Below are positions 27,444 through 36,236 of a stretch of DNA of 64,000 nucleotides, one piece after another. Origin of the DNA: Aerococcaceae bacterium DSM 111022 (GTDB lineage Bacteria; Bacillota; Bacilli; Lactobacillales; Aerococcaceae); the NCBI GenBank assembly GCA_015863195.1, contig JACBXO010000001.1, positions 124,001-188,000 on the forward strand, read 5' to 3'. The first letter of the stretch is position 1, and the number at the start of each line of letters is the position of its first letter. The position numbers and the translations under genes are program-made. A model generated the notes under the pieces. It was not told where the DNA came from, ran no database searches, and saw only the letters and a program-made list of their open reading frames with translations.

Positions 27444-28277
27444 ATGAAAAAATCAACAAAATTATTTATGGCTTTAGTTGCTTTATTTATTGCTTTATCA
27501 CCATTATCAATTTCAGCACAACGTTCATTAGAGGATATTAAAGAAGACGGTAAAATTATTATGGCCACTTCAGCGGACTTCCCACCATTTGAATGGACAA
27601 TTATGGAAGACGGAGAACCACAAATTGTTGGTATTGATGCTGAATTAGCGCAAAAAATTGCGGATAAAATTGGTGTTGAATTAGAAATTCAAGATACTTC
27701 ATTTGAATCATTAGTCACTCAAGTTCAATCAGGTCGTGCTGACTTTGTAGCAGCTGGTATGTCTTACAACCCTGAGCGTGAAAATGTGGTTAATTTCTCA
27801 GATATTTACTATGAAACAACAACATCATTTGTAATTAACAATGAAAATGTTGATAATTTCAAAGTTCAAGAAGATTTTAACTCAGCTAAAATTGGTGTTC
27901 AAAAAGGAACAATCCAAGAAGAATTAGCAAAAGACACTTTCCCAGATGCTGAAATTGTATCAATGAACAAAAACGGCGACTTAGTTGAAGCTTTAAAAAC
28001 AGGTCGTATCGATGGAGTTATGATGGATACAATTGTTGTAAGTGAGTTCGTTGCACAAAATGAAGATATTATCCAACCCGTTGAAGGCCTAGAAATTAAA
28101 TTAGGTGATGATGGTTTCGCGATGATCACTAATAAAGCGAATGAAGATTTATTAGCAGTGATTAACGAAGTATTAAACGAAACAATTGAATCTGGTGAAA
28201 TGGATGAAATTATTCAAAAATATATTGAATTAAACTCATCTCAATCAGCTGACGATGCGGAATCAACAGAAGAATAA
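27444..28277 (+). CDS. Second amino-acid ABC transporter substrate-binding protein
   Basis: A 277-residue paralogue of the first binding protein in this operon. It has a signal peptide ending near ISA-Q (residue 25), then MATSADFPPFEW, GIDAELAQKIADKIGVE and FVAAGMSYNPERENVVNFSD. Two binding proteins for one permease suggest two related ligands or affinities. No lipobox Cys is present here either. It follows the permease by 16 nt with AAAGGAA upstream, and a terminator closes the operon. Confidence 0.9.
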   Translation: MKKSTKLFMALVALFIALSPLSISAQRSLEDIKEDGKIIMATSADFPPFEWTIMEDGEPQIVGIDAELAQKIADKIGVELEIQDTSFESLVTQVQSGRADFVAAGMSYNPERENVVNFSDIYYETTTSFVINNENVDNFKVQEDFNSAKIGVQKGTIQEELAKDTFPDAEIVSMNKNGDLVEALKTGRIDGVMMDTIVVSEFVAQNEDIIQPVEGLEIKLGDDGFAMITNKANEDLLAVINEVLNETIESGEMDEIIQKYIELNSSQSADDAESTEE

Positions 28278-28302
28278 TTGAATATTGTATTAAATATAGA
28301 GG

Positions 28303-28331
28303 TGCCCAAATGTTAAATTTGGGTATTTTTT
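28303..28331 (+). terminator. Terminator of the ABC transporter operon
   Basis: GCCCAAAT pairs with ATTTGGGT across a GTTA loop and is followed by seven T residues. Confidence 0.85.
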
Positions 28332-28409
28332 TGTTGAAATTTTTATTAATTAAAATTATATGAGTGGATGTTATATGGCGAGGTTTCGTTGATAGATAAA
28401 CAACCTTTC

Positions 28410-28424
28410 AAATTTCGGATAATT
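28410..28424. promoter_or_regulatory. Possible CodY box
   Basis: AAATTTCGGATAATT differs from the CodY consensus AATTTTCWGAAAATT at three positions. It lies upstream of a branched-chain amino-acid attenuator, where CodY control would make sense. Confidence 0.35.
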
Positions 28425-28461
28425 ATTCATTAATTAAAATGAGAATATTATTAAAATAAGG

Positions 28462-28490
28462 TTGCGTGATGATTATAACTGTGTTAAATT
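28462..28490 (+). promoter_or_regulatory. Promoter of the leader-peptide transcript
   Basis: TTGCGT (28462-28467) and TAAATT (28485-28490) are 17 nt apart, with a TG extension before the -10. Confidence 0.55.
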
Positions 28491-28522
28491 AGTATCAATC
28501 ATTAATCAGGAGGGCGATTCAA

Positions 28523-28564
28523 ATGCGTACATTTAAACAATTAATTATTTTAATTATTGAGTGA
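28523..28564 (+). CDS. Ile/Leu-rich attenuation leader peptide (13 residues)
   Basis: ATG at 28523 follows a perfect AGGAGGG with 8-nt spacing and encodes MRTFKQLIILIIE then TGA. Six of the last seven sense codons are Ile or Leu. The stop overlaps the start of a hairpin, and a terminator lies 54 nt further on, before a branched-chain amino-acid binding-protein gene. This is the classic layout of ribosome-mediated attenuation. It is too short for standard gene finders. Confidence 0.8.
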   Translation: MRTFKQLIILIIE

Positions 28565-28641
28565 GGACTTTAATCTTTTGATAGATAAAAGTCCTATTCG
28601 CGTTTGAGTAGGCAACCAAGCCACTCATTGAGTGGCTTTTT
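28564..28641 (+). promoter_or_regulatory. Transcription attenuator (pause hairpin and terminator)
   Basis: AGGACTTT (28564-28571) pairs with AAAGTCCT (28588-28595) as a pause hairpin. AAGCCAC pairs with GTGGCTT (28618-28638) and is followed by five T's as the terminator. TGAGTG at the leader's end can pair with CACTCA inside the terminator arm, giving an alternative antiterminator when the ribosome stalls on Ile/Leu codons. Confidence 0.75.
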
Positions 28642-28676
28642 CAATTAATGAAAATTAAGAAAGTGGGTATTATATC

Positions 28677-29855
28677 ATGGATTTTAAAAAAGTATTTGTC
28701 AAAGCAGTTGCGGGGTTAACTCTAGCAGGTTCACTAGTTCAAGCAGCACCATTAGCTGTATCAGCACAAGAAGGGGATCCAATTGTTATTGGTTCAAACT
28801 ATGAATTATCCGGTTACGCATCCTCATACGGTGTTGCATTAACGGAAGGTACAGAATTAGCGGTTGAACATTTAAATGAACAAGGCGGAATTTTAGGACG
28901 TCCTGTAGAATTACAATCAATTGATAATAAATCTGACAAAACAGAAACAGCTTCAGTAGCCACTCGTATGGTTGAAGAAGGAGCTGACGCGATCGTTGGT
29001 CCAGCAGCCACAGACGTTGTTAACGCGGGTAAACCAATCTATGATGAAGCAGGAATTACAACAATCATCCCTGCAGCCACAGCAGATGACACCACTTTCC
29101 GTGAGGACGGTTCAGTTATTGAAAACTTATACCGTTTAGCATTTACTTATACTTATCAAGCCAATGCAGCGGCACGTTATTCATTCAATGAACTAGGCGC
29201 AACAAAAGCAGTCGTTTTAACAGATACATCAAACGACTACTCAACAGGACAAGCTGAACCATTTAAAGCTGAATTTGAACGCTTAGGTGGAGAAATCGTT
29301 ACTGAAGAATTCTACCAAAGTGGTGAGCAAGACTTCTCAGCAATTGTAACAAACTTACTAGCACAAGACTTTGACGTAATCTACATGCCAGCATTCTATA
29401 CAGAAGGTGGATTATTCATTAAACAAGCCCGTGAATTTGGTTTAGCTCAACCAATCTTCTCAGGTCATGGATTCGCAACTGACACACTAGTAGAATTAGC
29501 TGGACCACAAAACGCAACAGAGGTTTACTATACATCGCAATTCTTCCCAGGTGCTGAAGATGAGCAATCACAAGCATTCGTTGCGGCTTATGAAGAAAAA
29601 TACAACAAAACACCAGACACATTCGCAGCCTTCGGATATGACTCAATCTTCGTTTTAGCCGAAGCAATGGAACGCGCTGGAAGCACAGAATACGAAGCAG
29701 TTTCTGCCGAACTAGCAAACACAGAATACCAAGGTCTAACTGGTTTAGTAGAATTTGACGAAAACCATAACCCAGCCAACAACGCCCCAATGCGTAAAAT
29801 GGTTGACGGCGAAATCGTCGACACATTCGAAGTAGACGGCCGCCCAGCAGAATAA
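28677..29855 (+). CDS. Branched-chain amino-acid binding protein (LivJ/LivK-type), orphan
   Basis: A 392-residue periplasmic-binding-fold type I protein with a signal peptide ending near VSAQ. The family pattern is clear: VIGSNYELSGYASSYGV, then GGILGRPVEL, ATRMVEEGADAIVGP and DFSAIVTNLL. It should deliver Leu/Ile/Val-like ligands to a Liv ABC transporter. No livHMGF genes are adjacent, so partners must be elsewhere, or it is a sensor. There is no lipobox. Expression appears controlled by the Ile/Leu leader peptide and attenuator just upstream, which independently supports the ligand guess. Confidence 0.9.
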   Translation: MDFKKVFVKAVAGLTLAGSLVQAAPLAVSAQEGDPIVIGSNYELSGYASSYGVALTEGTELAVEHLNEQGGILGRPVELQSIDNKSDKTETASVATRMVEEGADAIVGPAATDVVNAGKPIYDEAGITTIIPAATADDTTFREDGSVIENLYRLAFTYTYQANAAARYSFNELGATKAVVLTDTSNDYSTGQAEPFKAEFERLGGEIVTEEFYQSGEQDFSAIVTNLLAQDFDVIYMPAFYTEGGLFIKQAREFGLAQPIFSGHGFATDTLVELAGPQNATEVYYTSQFFPGAEDEQSQAFVAAYEEKYNKTPDTFAAFGYDSIFVLAEAMERAGSTEYEAVSAELANTEYQGLTGLVEFDENHNPANNAPMRKMVDGEIVDTFEVDGRPAE

Positions 29856-29870
29856 TTTTCAAATATTTTC

Positions 29871-29903
29871 AGAACTAGTCATAGCAATATGGCTAGTTTT
29901 TTT
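29871..29903 (+). terminator. Terminator after the LivJ-like gene
   Basis: AACTAG..CAT pairs with ATG.CTAGTT and is followed by T residues. Confidence 0.85.
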
Positions 29904-29995
29904 ATGCCTTTTTAAAAGGATGGTAGAAAGGATTAGATAACTTGGAGGAGCTAACGCACCTCGTAGAGATTGGTAAATGGACTGGGAGAACAGGA

Positions 29996-30230
29996 GTAAC
30001 ATAAATCGTGTCACTGCTCTGATTTCATAATCGAACTTTCCTCACTTTAGCTGAGACTGTGGAAAGTTTACTATTCCAAACCCAAACTATCCTCACTTTA
30101 GCTTATTCAGTGGAAAGTTTACTATTGTAAAAGACGAAGTAGCACGAATTGTGTCATTACACCGATTTGAAAAGGGTGAGTAGCACGAATTATGTCACTT
30201 CTTAATGTTTTCAAATATCGGAGTAGCACT
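29996..30230. repeat. Intergenic repeats: GTAGCACGAATT-type family
   Basis: Related copies begin at 29996 (GTAACATAAATCGTGTCA), 30139, 30180 and 30223, the later ones 41-43 bp apart. The first gap is 143 bp, which equals 51+51+41, and encloses the 51-bp array at 30034-30126. Confidence 0.6.
30034..30126. repeat. 51-bp-period palindromic repeat, AACTTTCC family
   Basis: Two units start at 30034 and 30085, exactly 51 bp apart. Each has a left arm AACTTTCC (AACTATCC in the second) and a right arm GGAAAGTT 27 bp later. Confidence 0.8.
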
Positions 30231-30263
30231 CAAAGTGCAATTACCTAATTTTCCCCAAAAAAG

Positions 30264-30291
30264 AAAAATCCCTCTCGCTAGGGAGAGGGGG
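30264..30291 (-). terminator. Terminator of the kdgT-like gene
   Basis: CCCTCTC pairs with GAGAGGG. On the minus strand it is followed by ATTTTTC and more T's. Confidence 0.85.
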
Positions 30292-30297
30292 TGGATG

Positions 30298-31233
30298 TTA
30301 GTTGTATAAAGCGTCGTGGCGTTTGCCGGTAATGATTGGTGAGATGATTGAAGTGATGACGCAAGCGGTTAAAACTTGAGCGGTTGCAGATATCATGTCA
30401 CCTTGTAGTTGTGGGTAAAGTGCGGCTAAAACGGCTGGGGTTGATACTGAAAGCCCAGCAACGTTAAACATCGCAAGAGCTATCACACCGTCGTTTTTCA
30501 GTAATAATGTATCAGTGAAGTATAGCGCTAAACATGTGATTAGGAAGAAAATGGTTAGGGCGATACCTGGAATACCTGATTCAAGAGCGTCGAAAAGGTT
30601 TGAGGATTGTCCGATATTCCAACCTAATAATGGTAGCGTTGCGCCAACACCGGGTACAAATAAATCTTTAAAGCCGCTGTCCAAGTTACCTAAAATAATA
30701 CCAATACCTAGTGGGATTAATGTTGAAATAACAGGCATCCAGTCCATTCCGGCAATACCTCCAGAGAAGTAGATTCCAAAGATTAACATCGGAACGAATG
30801 GAATTGAGAAAAGACCGGTAAATCCATAAGCACCTTGGTCGTCTAATGTACCGTATTCTTTAGCGATACCTAAGTAAACTGCTGGGTTAATTGAGGCAAC
30901 AACTACGACAAATGCTAAGGCTGAGATGCCCCAAACGCCGTCTAAGCCAACGAAGTTTAAGAATAATAGACCTAAAACAATTGCTACTACGAATTTGACA
31001 ATCAGTAGAACACCTTGGCGTTTCAACATTTTATCGATTGTTTTTAAGTTGATTCCTGTCCCTGAGAAGACACATAAGACACCTACGATGAAGTTTTGAT
31101 AGTCTCCTGAAAAGACTGCTTCTGTGATTCCACCGATGCGCGTCATGTCTGGCCAGAAAGTGTAACATAACATCGATAATAATAATGGTACTAAAAATGT
31201 TCCCGCAGGAATTTTATTAATAAATTTTAACAT
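30298..31233 (-). CDS. kdgT: 2-keto-3-deoxygluconate permease (KdgT family)
   Basis: A 311-residue membrane transporter with about ten hydrophobic spans. It begins MLKFINKIPAGTFLVPLLLS, the typical KdgT N-terminus. It contains FSGTGINLKTIDKMLKRQG and ends near ITSIISPIITGKRHDA. The family imports 2-keto-3-deoxygluconate with protons. A longer frame exists upstream, but AAGGAG before the ATG at 31233 fixes the start. No kdgK, kdgA or pectin genes are nearby, so the real substrate could differ. Confidence 0.87.
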   Translation of the reverse strand: MLKFINKIPAGTFLVPLLLSMLCYTFWPDMTRIGGITEAVFSGDYQNFIVGVLCVFSGTGINLKTIDKMLKRQGVLLIVKFVVAIVLGLLFLNFVGLDGVWGISALAFVVVVASINPAVYLGIAKEYGTLDDQGAYGFTGLFSIPFVPMLIFGIYFSGGIAGMDWMPVISTLIPLGIGIILGNLDSGFKDLFVPGVGATLPLLGWNIGQSSNLFDALESGIPGIALTIFFLITCLALYFTDTLLLKNDGVIALAMFNVAGLSVSTPAVLAALYPQLQGDMISATAQVLTACVITSIISPIITGKRHDALYN

Positions 31234-31478
31234 AGTGATCTCCTTTTGCTTTTTTCTTATTTCAGTATAGTGGTTGTTTGTTAACATATCAATGATATTT
31301 CAAAATGAAAAGGCTTTAATGAGTAAAATGATATTTATCAGTCAATTTTACTCAGAAATATTTAAAATAGTGGAGATTTAAAATAGTGACTCAGAAGGAA
31401 TTCTTTCAAAGATGCTTTTATGTATGTTAGACTTTTGATAGTAAAAGGATAAAAGATAAAGGATAAAGGAGTGTCTGG

Positions 31479-32093
31479 ATGAACTGGTCAATATTAGGTC
31501 AAATTTTTATAATTAATTTATTATATATTTCATTAAATACCATTCGCGTTATTCTAACGATGCGAGGTTACCGTAAAGTAGCCCCATTTATTTCGATGGT
31601 TGAAATTATTATTTACACACTGGGACTTTCGATGGTAATGCAATATGTGACGCAACCGATATATTTAATCACTTATGCTTTAGGGTATGGAGTCGGTATT
31701 TATACAGGTATGATTATTGAAGATAAATTAGCGTTAGGATATTCTGTTGTTCATGTGATTACAAATTCAACCGACCACACACTGGCTGATAATTTAAGAA
31801 CATTAGGTTATGGGGTCACCATCCAACCAGGTTATGGCCGTGACGGTGACCGCTTGGTTTTAATGGTACTGACACCACGTTCAGAGGAGCGTAAATTATA
31901 TGAAGCGATCGAAGAATTAAGTCCGAATGCCTTCTACTACGCTTCAGAAGCGAAGTATATTAAAGGTGGCTTCCTGACAAAACGCGTGAGGTCTAAACCA
32001 GTAGATAAACCAGAATTATTATCGCAGATGCAAGCGGAACAAGATGATTTTATGACGAAATCAGATTATATTGAAGATTCAAGTAATGAATAA
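31479..32093 (+). CDS. UPF0316 (DUF2179) membrane protein
   Basis: A 204-residue protein with about three N-terminal membrane helices (residues 5-80) in a DUF5698-like region, MRGYRKVAPFISMVEIIIYT. A cytoplasmic DUF2179 domain (about 100-175) follows. Family members have no proven role. Its relatives include uncharacterised Bacillus proteins. AAAGGAGTG precedes the ATG. It is a single gene. Confidence 0.85.
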   Translation: MNWSILGQIFIINLLYISLNTIRVILTMRGYRKVAPFISMVEIIIYTLGLSMVMQYVTQPIYLITYALGYGVGIYTGMIIEDKLALGYSVVHVITNSTDHTLADNLRTLGYGVTIQPGYGRDGDRLVLMVLTPRSEERKLYEAIEELSPNAFYYASEAKYIKGGFLTKRVRSKPVDKPELLSQMQAEQDDFMTKSDYIEDSSNE

Positions 32094-32196
32094 TTCACAT
32101 AAGTATTGTAAAAGTATTGTTAAGAATTTCATTAACTATTGAATCCAACTCAGAAGTTAGTTATATTAGACATAACTTATGAAAAGAGGGTAATCA

Positions 32197-33000
32197 ATGA
32201 CTTACAAATGTTTAGTATTAGATATGGACGATACATTAGTTAACGATGATAATATTATTACACCAAAAATCAAAGAAACATTAATCAAATTTCAAGAAGA
32301 CGGCTACATTCTTGTATTAGCCAGCGGACGCCCACTTCAAGGGATGTTAAAAGACGCCTATGATCTTGAATTAGACAAATTTGGTTCATACTTAATTTCA
32401 TTCAATGGCGCAACGATTACACGCATGAATGATATGGAAACAATTTTCAAAAAGCACATCGAATTAGAAGACCAAAATGCCTTATTAGACTATTTCAAAG
32501 AAAAAGGCCTAGCCGCTCTAACTTATCATGACGGCAAAATTATGATTAGCGAAGAAAATGACTACACTCATATCGAAGCCGAACTGACAGGGATGCCGAT
32601 GGAATATAATGCCGCATTCTTCGAAAATTTAGACGAACCCATGCTTAAATTCATTGGTGTCGGATCCCCGGATATTGTCAAGCCGCTCGAATCACAATTA
32701 GGCGGGAAATTTGGGCAGTATTGTAATGCCATTACATCAAAAGATTTTTATTTGGAAGTATTCCATGAAGATGTTTCTAAAGGGGCAACGTTGCATCAGC
32801 TAGCTAACATCTTAGATATTGGCATGCATGATATTGTCGCCGTCGGAGACGGGAATAATGATATTACGATGATTGAAGAAGCTGGGATCGGAGTTGCTGT
32901 TGAGAACGCGACGGATCGTTTGAAAGCTGCAGCTGACGACATCACGAAATCTAACAATGACGAAGGTGTTGTTGCGGTTGTCGAGAAATACTTTTACTAA
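32197..33000 (+). CDS. Cof-type HAD phosphatase
   Basis: A 267-residue haloacid-dehalogenase hydrolase. Motif I is LDMDDTLVND with both catalytic Asp residues, motif II is LASGRP, motif III Lys is in the SKGATLHQL region, and motif IV is VAVGDGNNDITMIEEAG. The C2-type cap and EYF-like tail match the Cof/YidA subfamily, which acts on sugar phosphates or flavin and pyridoxal phosphates. The specific substrate cannot be deduced. GAGGG lies upstream of the ATG. Confidence 0.92.
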   Translation: MTYKCLVLDMDDTLVNDDNIITPKIKETLIKFQEDGYILVLASGRPLQGMLKDAYDLELDKFGSYLISFNGATITRMNDMETIFKKHIELEDQNALLDYFKEKGLAALTYHDGKIMISEENDYTHIEAELTGMPMEYNAAFFENLDEPMLKFIGVGSPDIVKPLESQLGGKFGQYCNAITSKDFYLEVFHEDVSKGATLHQLANILDIGMHDIVAVGDGNNDITMIEEAGIGVAVENATDRLKAAADDITKSNNDEGVVAVVEKYFY

Positions 33001-33009
33001 AAGTAAGGA

Positions 33010-33038
33010 TTGCTAAATCAAACATTTTTAAGTATAAT
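33010..33038 (+). promoter_or_regulatory. Promoter of the alaS T-box transcript
   Basis: TTGCTA (33010-33015) and TATAAT (33033-33038) are 17 nt apart. Confidence 0.65.
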
Positions 33039-33044
33039 AACCTA

Positions 33045-33240
33045 GAAAAGGCCATATCATTGAGATACAGAGACATGTTGTTTGGGTGAAAGACATGGAA
33101 ATGATGCTCCCTTGACTATTTCAGTTCGAAAGAATTGCGTAAATCGTCGTTACCGATAATTCGAGATATAATGGAGAATCGTTATAAGTAAGGTGGTACC
33201 GCGGTAGACGCCCTTACATAACGGTTCTTTTTGTCTTTTA
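33045..33240 (+). promoter_or_regulatory. T-box leader of alaS
   Basis: The T-box AAGGTGGTACCGCGGT is at 33190-33205. The 3' side CCTTACATAACGGTTC can pair with GAATCGTTATAAGTAAGG upstream to form the terminator, followed by TTTTT. The likely specifier is GCT (Ala) at 33106-33108. Uncharged tRNA-Ala should favour readthrough into alaS. Confidence 0.93.
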
Positions 33241-33253
33241 AAGGAGAAAATAT

Positions 33254-35905
33254 ATGAAACAATTATCAAGTTCACAAGTTCGTTCTATGTTCCTCGACTA
33301 TTTTGCGTCGAAAGATCATGCTGTTAAACCAAGTGAGTCATTAGTTCCCGTGAATGACCCCACTTTATTATGGATCAACTCAGGGGTCGCTACCCTTAAA
33401 AAATATTTTGATGGATCTGAAACACCGGATAATCCACGTATTACCAATTCACAAAAATCAATTCGTACCAATGACATCGAAAATGTTGGGGTGACAGCGC
33501 GTCACCACACATTATTTGAAATGTTAGGTAACTTCTCGATCGGGGATTATCAAAAAGAAGAAGCCATCAAAATGGCTTGGGAATTATTAACCAGTCCCGA
33601 CTGGTATGACTTTGACCCAGAATTATTATATGTCACATACTATCCTGAAGATTTAGAAACCAAAGAACTTTGGGAAGCAGTAGAAGGCTTCAATCCTGAG
33701 CACTTAATCGCTGAAGAAGGCAACTTCTGGGATATTGGGGCTGGACCATGTGGACCGAACACAGAAATTTTCTTTGACCGCGGTGAAGAGTATAATGATT
33801 TAGCAGAAGATGACCCAGAAAACTACCCAGGCGGCGAAAATGAGCGTTGGTTAGAAATTTGGAATTTAGTTTTCTCTGAATTCAACCACATGCCAGACGA
33901 CACTTATGAACCATTACCAAACAAAAACGTCGATACGGGAATGGGCTTGGAGCGTATAGTATCGGTTATTCAAGATACACCTACGAACTTTGAAACAGAT
34001 TTATTTATGCCAATCATCAAGCAAGTTGAAACATTAACAGATGGTATTAAATATGAAGATAGTGAAGAAAAACAAGTCAGCTTCAAAGTAATTGCGGACC
34101 ATATTCGTGCGGTTACCTTTGCGGTAAGCGACGGAGCATTACCGTCTAACGAAGGGCGTGGCTATATTTTACGTCGTTTAATTCGCCGTTCAATTATGCA
34201 TGGTCGTCGTTTAGGAATCACAGACAAATTCTTATCTGAATTAGTGCCAACGATTGTTGAAATTATGAAAGATTTCTATCCAGAGTTAGTCGATAATCAA
34301 GCTTTTGTTCAAAAGATTTTAGTGCAAGAAGAGAATCGTTTCCACGAAACACTAGAAGCTGGGGAACAACAATTAGAATCAATTTTAGAAGAATTGAAAG
34401 CAGCAGACAGCACCGTTATTTCAGGTGCTCAAGCTTTCCAATTGTATGACACATTCGGTTTCCCATTAGAATTAACACAAGAAGAAGCGGCTGAACGTGG
34501 CTTTACTGTGGACGTTGATGGTTTTGAAACTGAAATGCAAGCACAACGTGACCGTGCGCGTGCAGCGCGTTCAACGGAAGAGAGTATGCAAATTCAATCA
34601 GATGTTTTACAAAAAATCACATCACCTTTTGAATTTGTCGGCCATGATACATTATTCGCTAACGCAACAATTAAACATATTATTGTCGACGGCGAAGAAG
34701 TGGAGCGTTTAGAAAAAGGGCAAACAGGTTGGGTTATTTTCAACCGTTCACCATTCTATGCTGAAATGGGTGGTCAAATTGCCGATAAAGGTGAAATTCT
34801 CGATGGTGATGATACTTTAGGATTCATCGTCGACGTTAAAAAAGCACCTAATGGTCAATTCATGCATAAAGTGACACCTGAAATGATGCCTTTAGTTGTA
34901 AACCAATCTTATTCATTAATGGTGGACCGTTTAACCCGTCTAGCAACAAATAAAAACCACACTGCGACTCACTTATTACATAAAGGTCTAAAACGCGTTT
35001 TAGGGGGCCATGTTCACCAAGCGGGATCTTATGTTGGACCCGATCGTTTACGTTTTGACTTCTCTCACTTTGAGAAAGTTACAGATGAACAACTTCAAGA
35101 AATTGAAGACTATATTAACGAATGGATTCACCTAGAAGCAGATGTCATGATTACAGAAATGTCAATTGACGAAGCTAAAGAATTGGGTGCTGAAGCTTTA
35201 TTTGGTGAAAAATACGGTGATATCGTCCGCGTTGTCAATGTCGGGAACGAATCGATTGAACTTTGTGGGGGTACGCACGTTGAAAATTCAAGCCAAATTG
35301 GATTATTTAAATTAGTTTCTGAGGCAGGAATTGGGGCTGGCGTACGTCGTATCGAAGCTTTAACTGGGAAAGAGGCTCTAGAGCATTTCCAAGGACAAGA
35401 GAATTTATTAACAGAAGTTCAAGATCATTTAAAAGTAAAACAATCGGACCAAATTGTGGCTCGAATCGATAGCTTGCAACAAGAAGTGAAGCAATTGAAT
35501 GCTGAATTGGAGAAATTGTCACAAGAAGCATTAAAACAGGACGCGGATAACTACTTCAATGACGTGCAAAACGTTGGCGACTTAACATTTGTTGGCTTAG
35601 CGGTTGAAGGTCAATCGGCTGACGCGATGCGTTCGTTAGGTGATATGTGGCGTGACAAAGCTGTCTCAAATGTGTTTGTTTTAGCCAGCGACAATGGCGA
35701 CGCAGCGACACTAATGGTATTTAGTGACGACGAAGCGATTGCAGCCGGTGTTAAAGCTGGCGACTTAATCAAACCACTGGCTAAATTAGTCGGCGGTGGC
35801 GGTGGCGGGCGTCCAAATATGGCCCAAGCCGGAGGTAAAAATGCCGCAGGAATCCCTGACGTGATGGATTCTATTGCTGGAGAAATTGAGAAATTAGTGA
35901 AGTAA
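33254..35905 (+). CDS. alaS: Alanyl-tRNA synthetase
   Basis: Charges tRNA-Ala and edits mischarged Ser/Gly. The 883-residue class II synthetase has the N-terminal SSSQVRSMFLDYFASKDHAV start and motif 2 around MLGNFSIGDYQ. The editing domain zinc sites are HTATHLLHKGL and CGGTHVENSSQIG, and the C-Ala domain contains the glycine-rich GGGGGGRPNMAQAGG. AAAGGAG precedes the ATG. Controlled by its own T-box and closed by a terminator. Confidence 0.98.
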   Translation: MKQLSSSQVRSMFLDYFASKDHAVKPSESLVPVNDPTLLWINSGVATLKKYFDGSETPDNPRITNSQKSIRTNDIENVGVTARHHTLFEMLGNFSIGDYQKEEAIKMAWELLTSPDWYDFDPELLYVTYYPEDLETKELWEAVEGFNPEHLIAEEGNFWDIGAGPCGPNTEIFFDRGEEYNDLAEDDPENYPGGENERWLEIWNLVFSEFNHMPDDTYEPLPNKNVDTGMGLERIVSVIQDTPTNFETDLFMPIIKQVETLTDGIKYEDSEEKQVSFKVIADHIRAVTFAVSDGALPSNEGRGYILRRLIRRSIMHGRRLGITDKFLSELVPTIVEIMKDFYPELVDNQAFVQKILVQEENRFHETLEAGEQQLESILEELKAADSTVISGAQAFQLYDTFGFPLELTQEEAAERGFTVDVDGFETEMQAQRDRARAARSTEESMQIQSDVLQKITSPFEFVGHDTLFANATIKHIIVDGEEVERLEKGQTGWVIFNRSPFYAEMGGQIADKGEILDGDDTLGFIVDVKKAPNGQFMHKVTPEMMPLVVNQSYSLMVDRLTRLATNKNHTATHLLHKGLKRVLGGHVHQAGSYVGPDRLRFDFSHFEKVTDEQLQEIEDYINEWIHLEADVMITEMSIDEAKELGAEALFGEKYGDIVRVVNVGNESIELCGGTHVENSSQIGLFKLVSEAGIGAGVRRIEALTGKEALEHFQGQENLLTEVQDHLKVKQSDQIVARIDSLQQEVKQLNAELEKLSQEALKQDADNYFNDVQNVGDLTFVGLAVEGQSADAMRSLGDMWRDKAVSNVFVLASDNGDAATLMVFSDDEAIAAGVKAGDLIKPLAKLVGGGGGGRPNMAQAGGKNAAGIPDVMDSIAGEIEKLVK

Positions 35906-35921
35906 TTTAGTTTAGATTTAG

Positions 35922-35963
35922 GGTGCCCATCAGACTTGAGATAGAGTTTGGTGGGTGTTTTTG
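35922..35963 (+). terminator. Terminator after alaS
   Basis: GTGCCCATCAGACT pairs imperfectly with GAGTTTGGTGGGTG and is followed by TTTTT. Confidence 0.75.
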
Positions 35964-35984
35964 TGTTGTTTTTGGATGATTGAA

Positions 35985-36125
35985 GTAAACAAGTTACAGT
36001 TTGTTGGTTGTTTCAGAATATTGTTAGAAACAAGTACCAGTTCAGCCATTTTCATTGGTTGTTTCTGAATTCCGATACAAACAAGTATCAGATTGTTGGT
36101 TGTTTCAGAATTTTAGTGTAAACAA
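35985..36125. repeat. Palindromic repeat array, TTGGTTGTTT family (alaS-putP gap)
   Basis: Left arms TTGGTTGTTTC start at 36004, 36055 and 36096. Right arms AAACAAGT start at 35987, 36028 and 36079. Left to right is always 24 bp; right to next left is 17 or 27 bp, so the period is 41 or 51. Confidence 0.8.
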
Positions 36126-36142
36126 AAATGTTTATACTGCTA

Positions 36143-36158
36143 CCCATAATCTGGACAC
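36143..36158. other. CCCATAATCTGGACAC motif, possible insertion-sequence end
   Basis: A nearly identical motif, CCCATAAACTGGACAC, occurs at 53812-53827. Both lie beside three-hairpin elements. They resemble the ends of IS3-like elements, but no transposase or matching opposite end is present. Confidence 0.3.
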
Positions 36159-36236
36159 CTAGATTTAAGAGCATTAGGATTCTCCCCCAAATGAAAGGCT
36201 AGCATTCAACTATAAAACAATGGGATCAAAAGGAAA

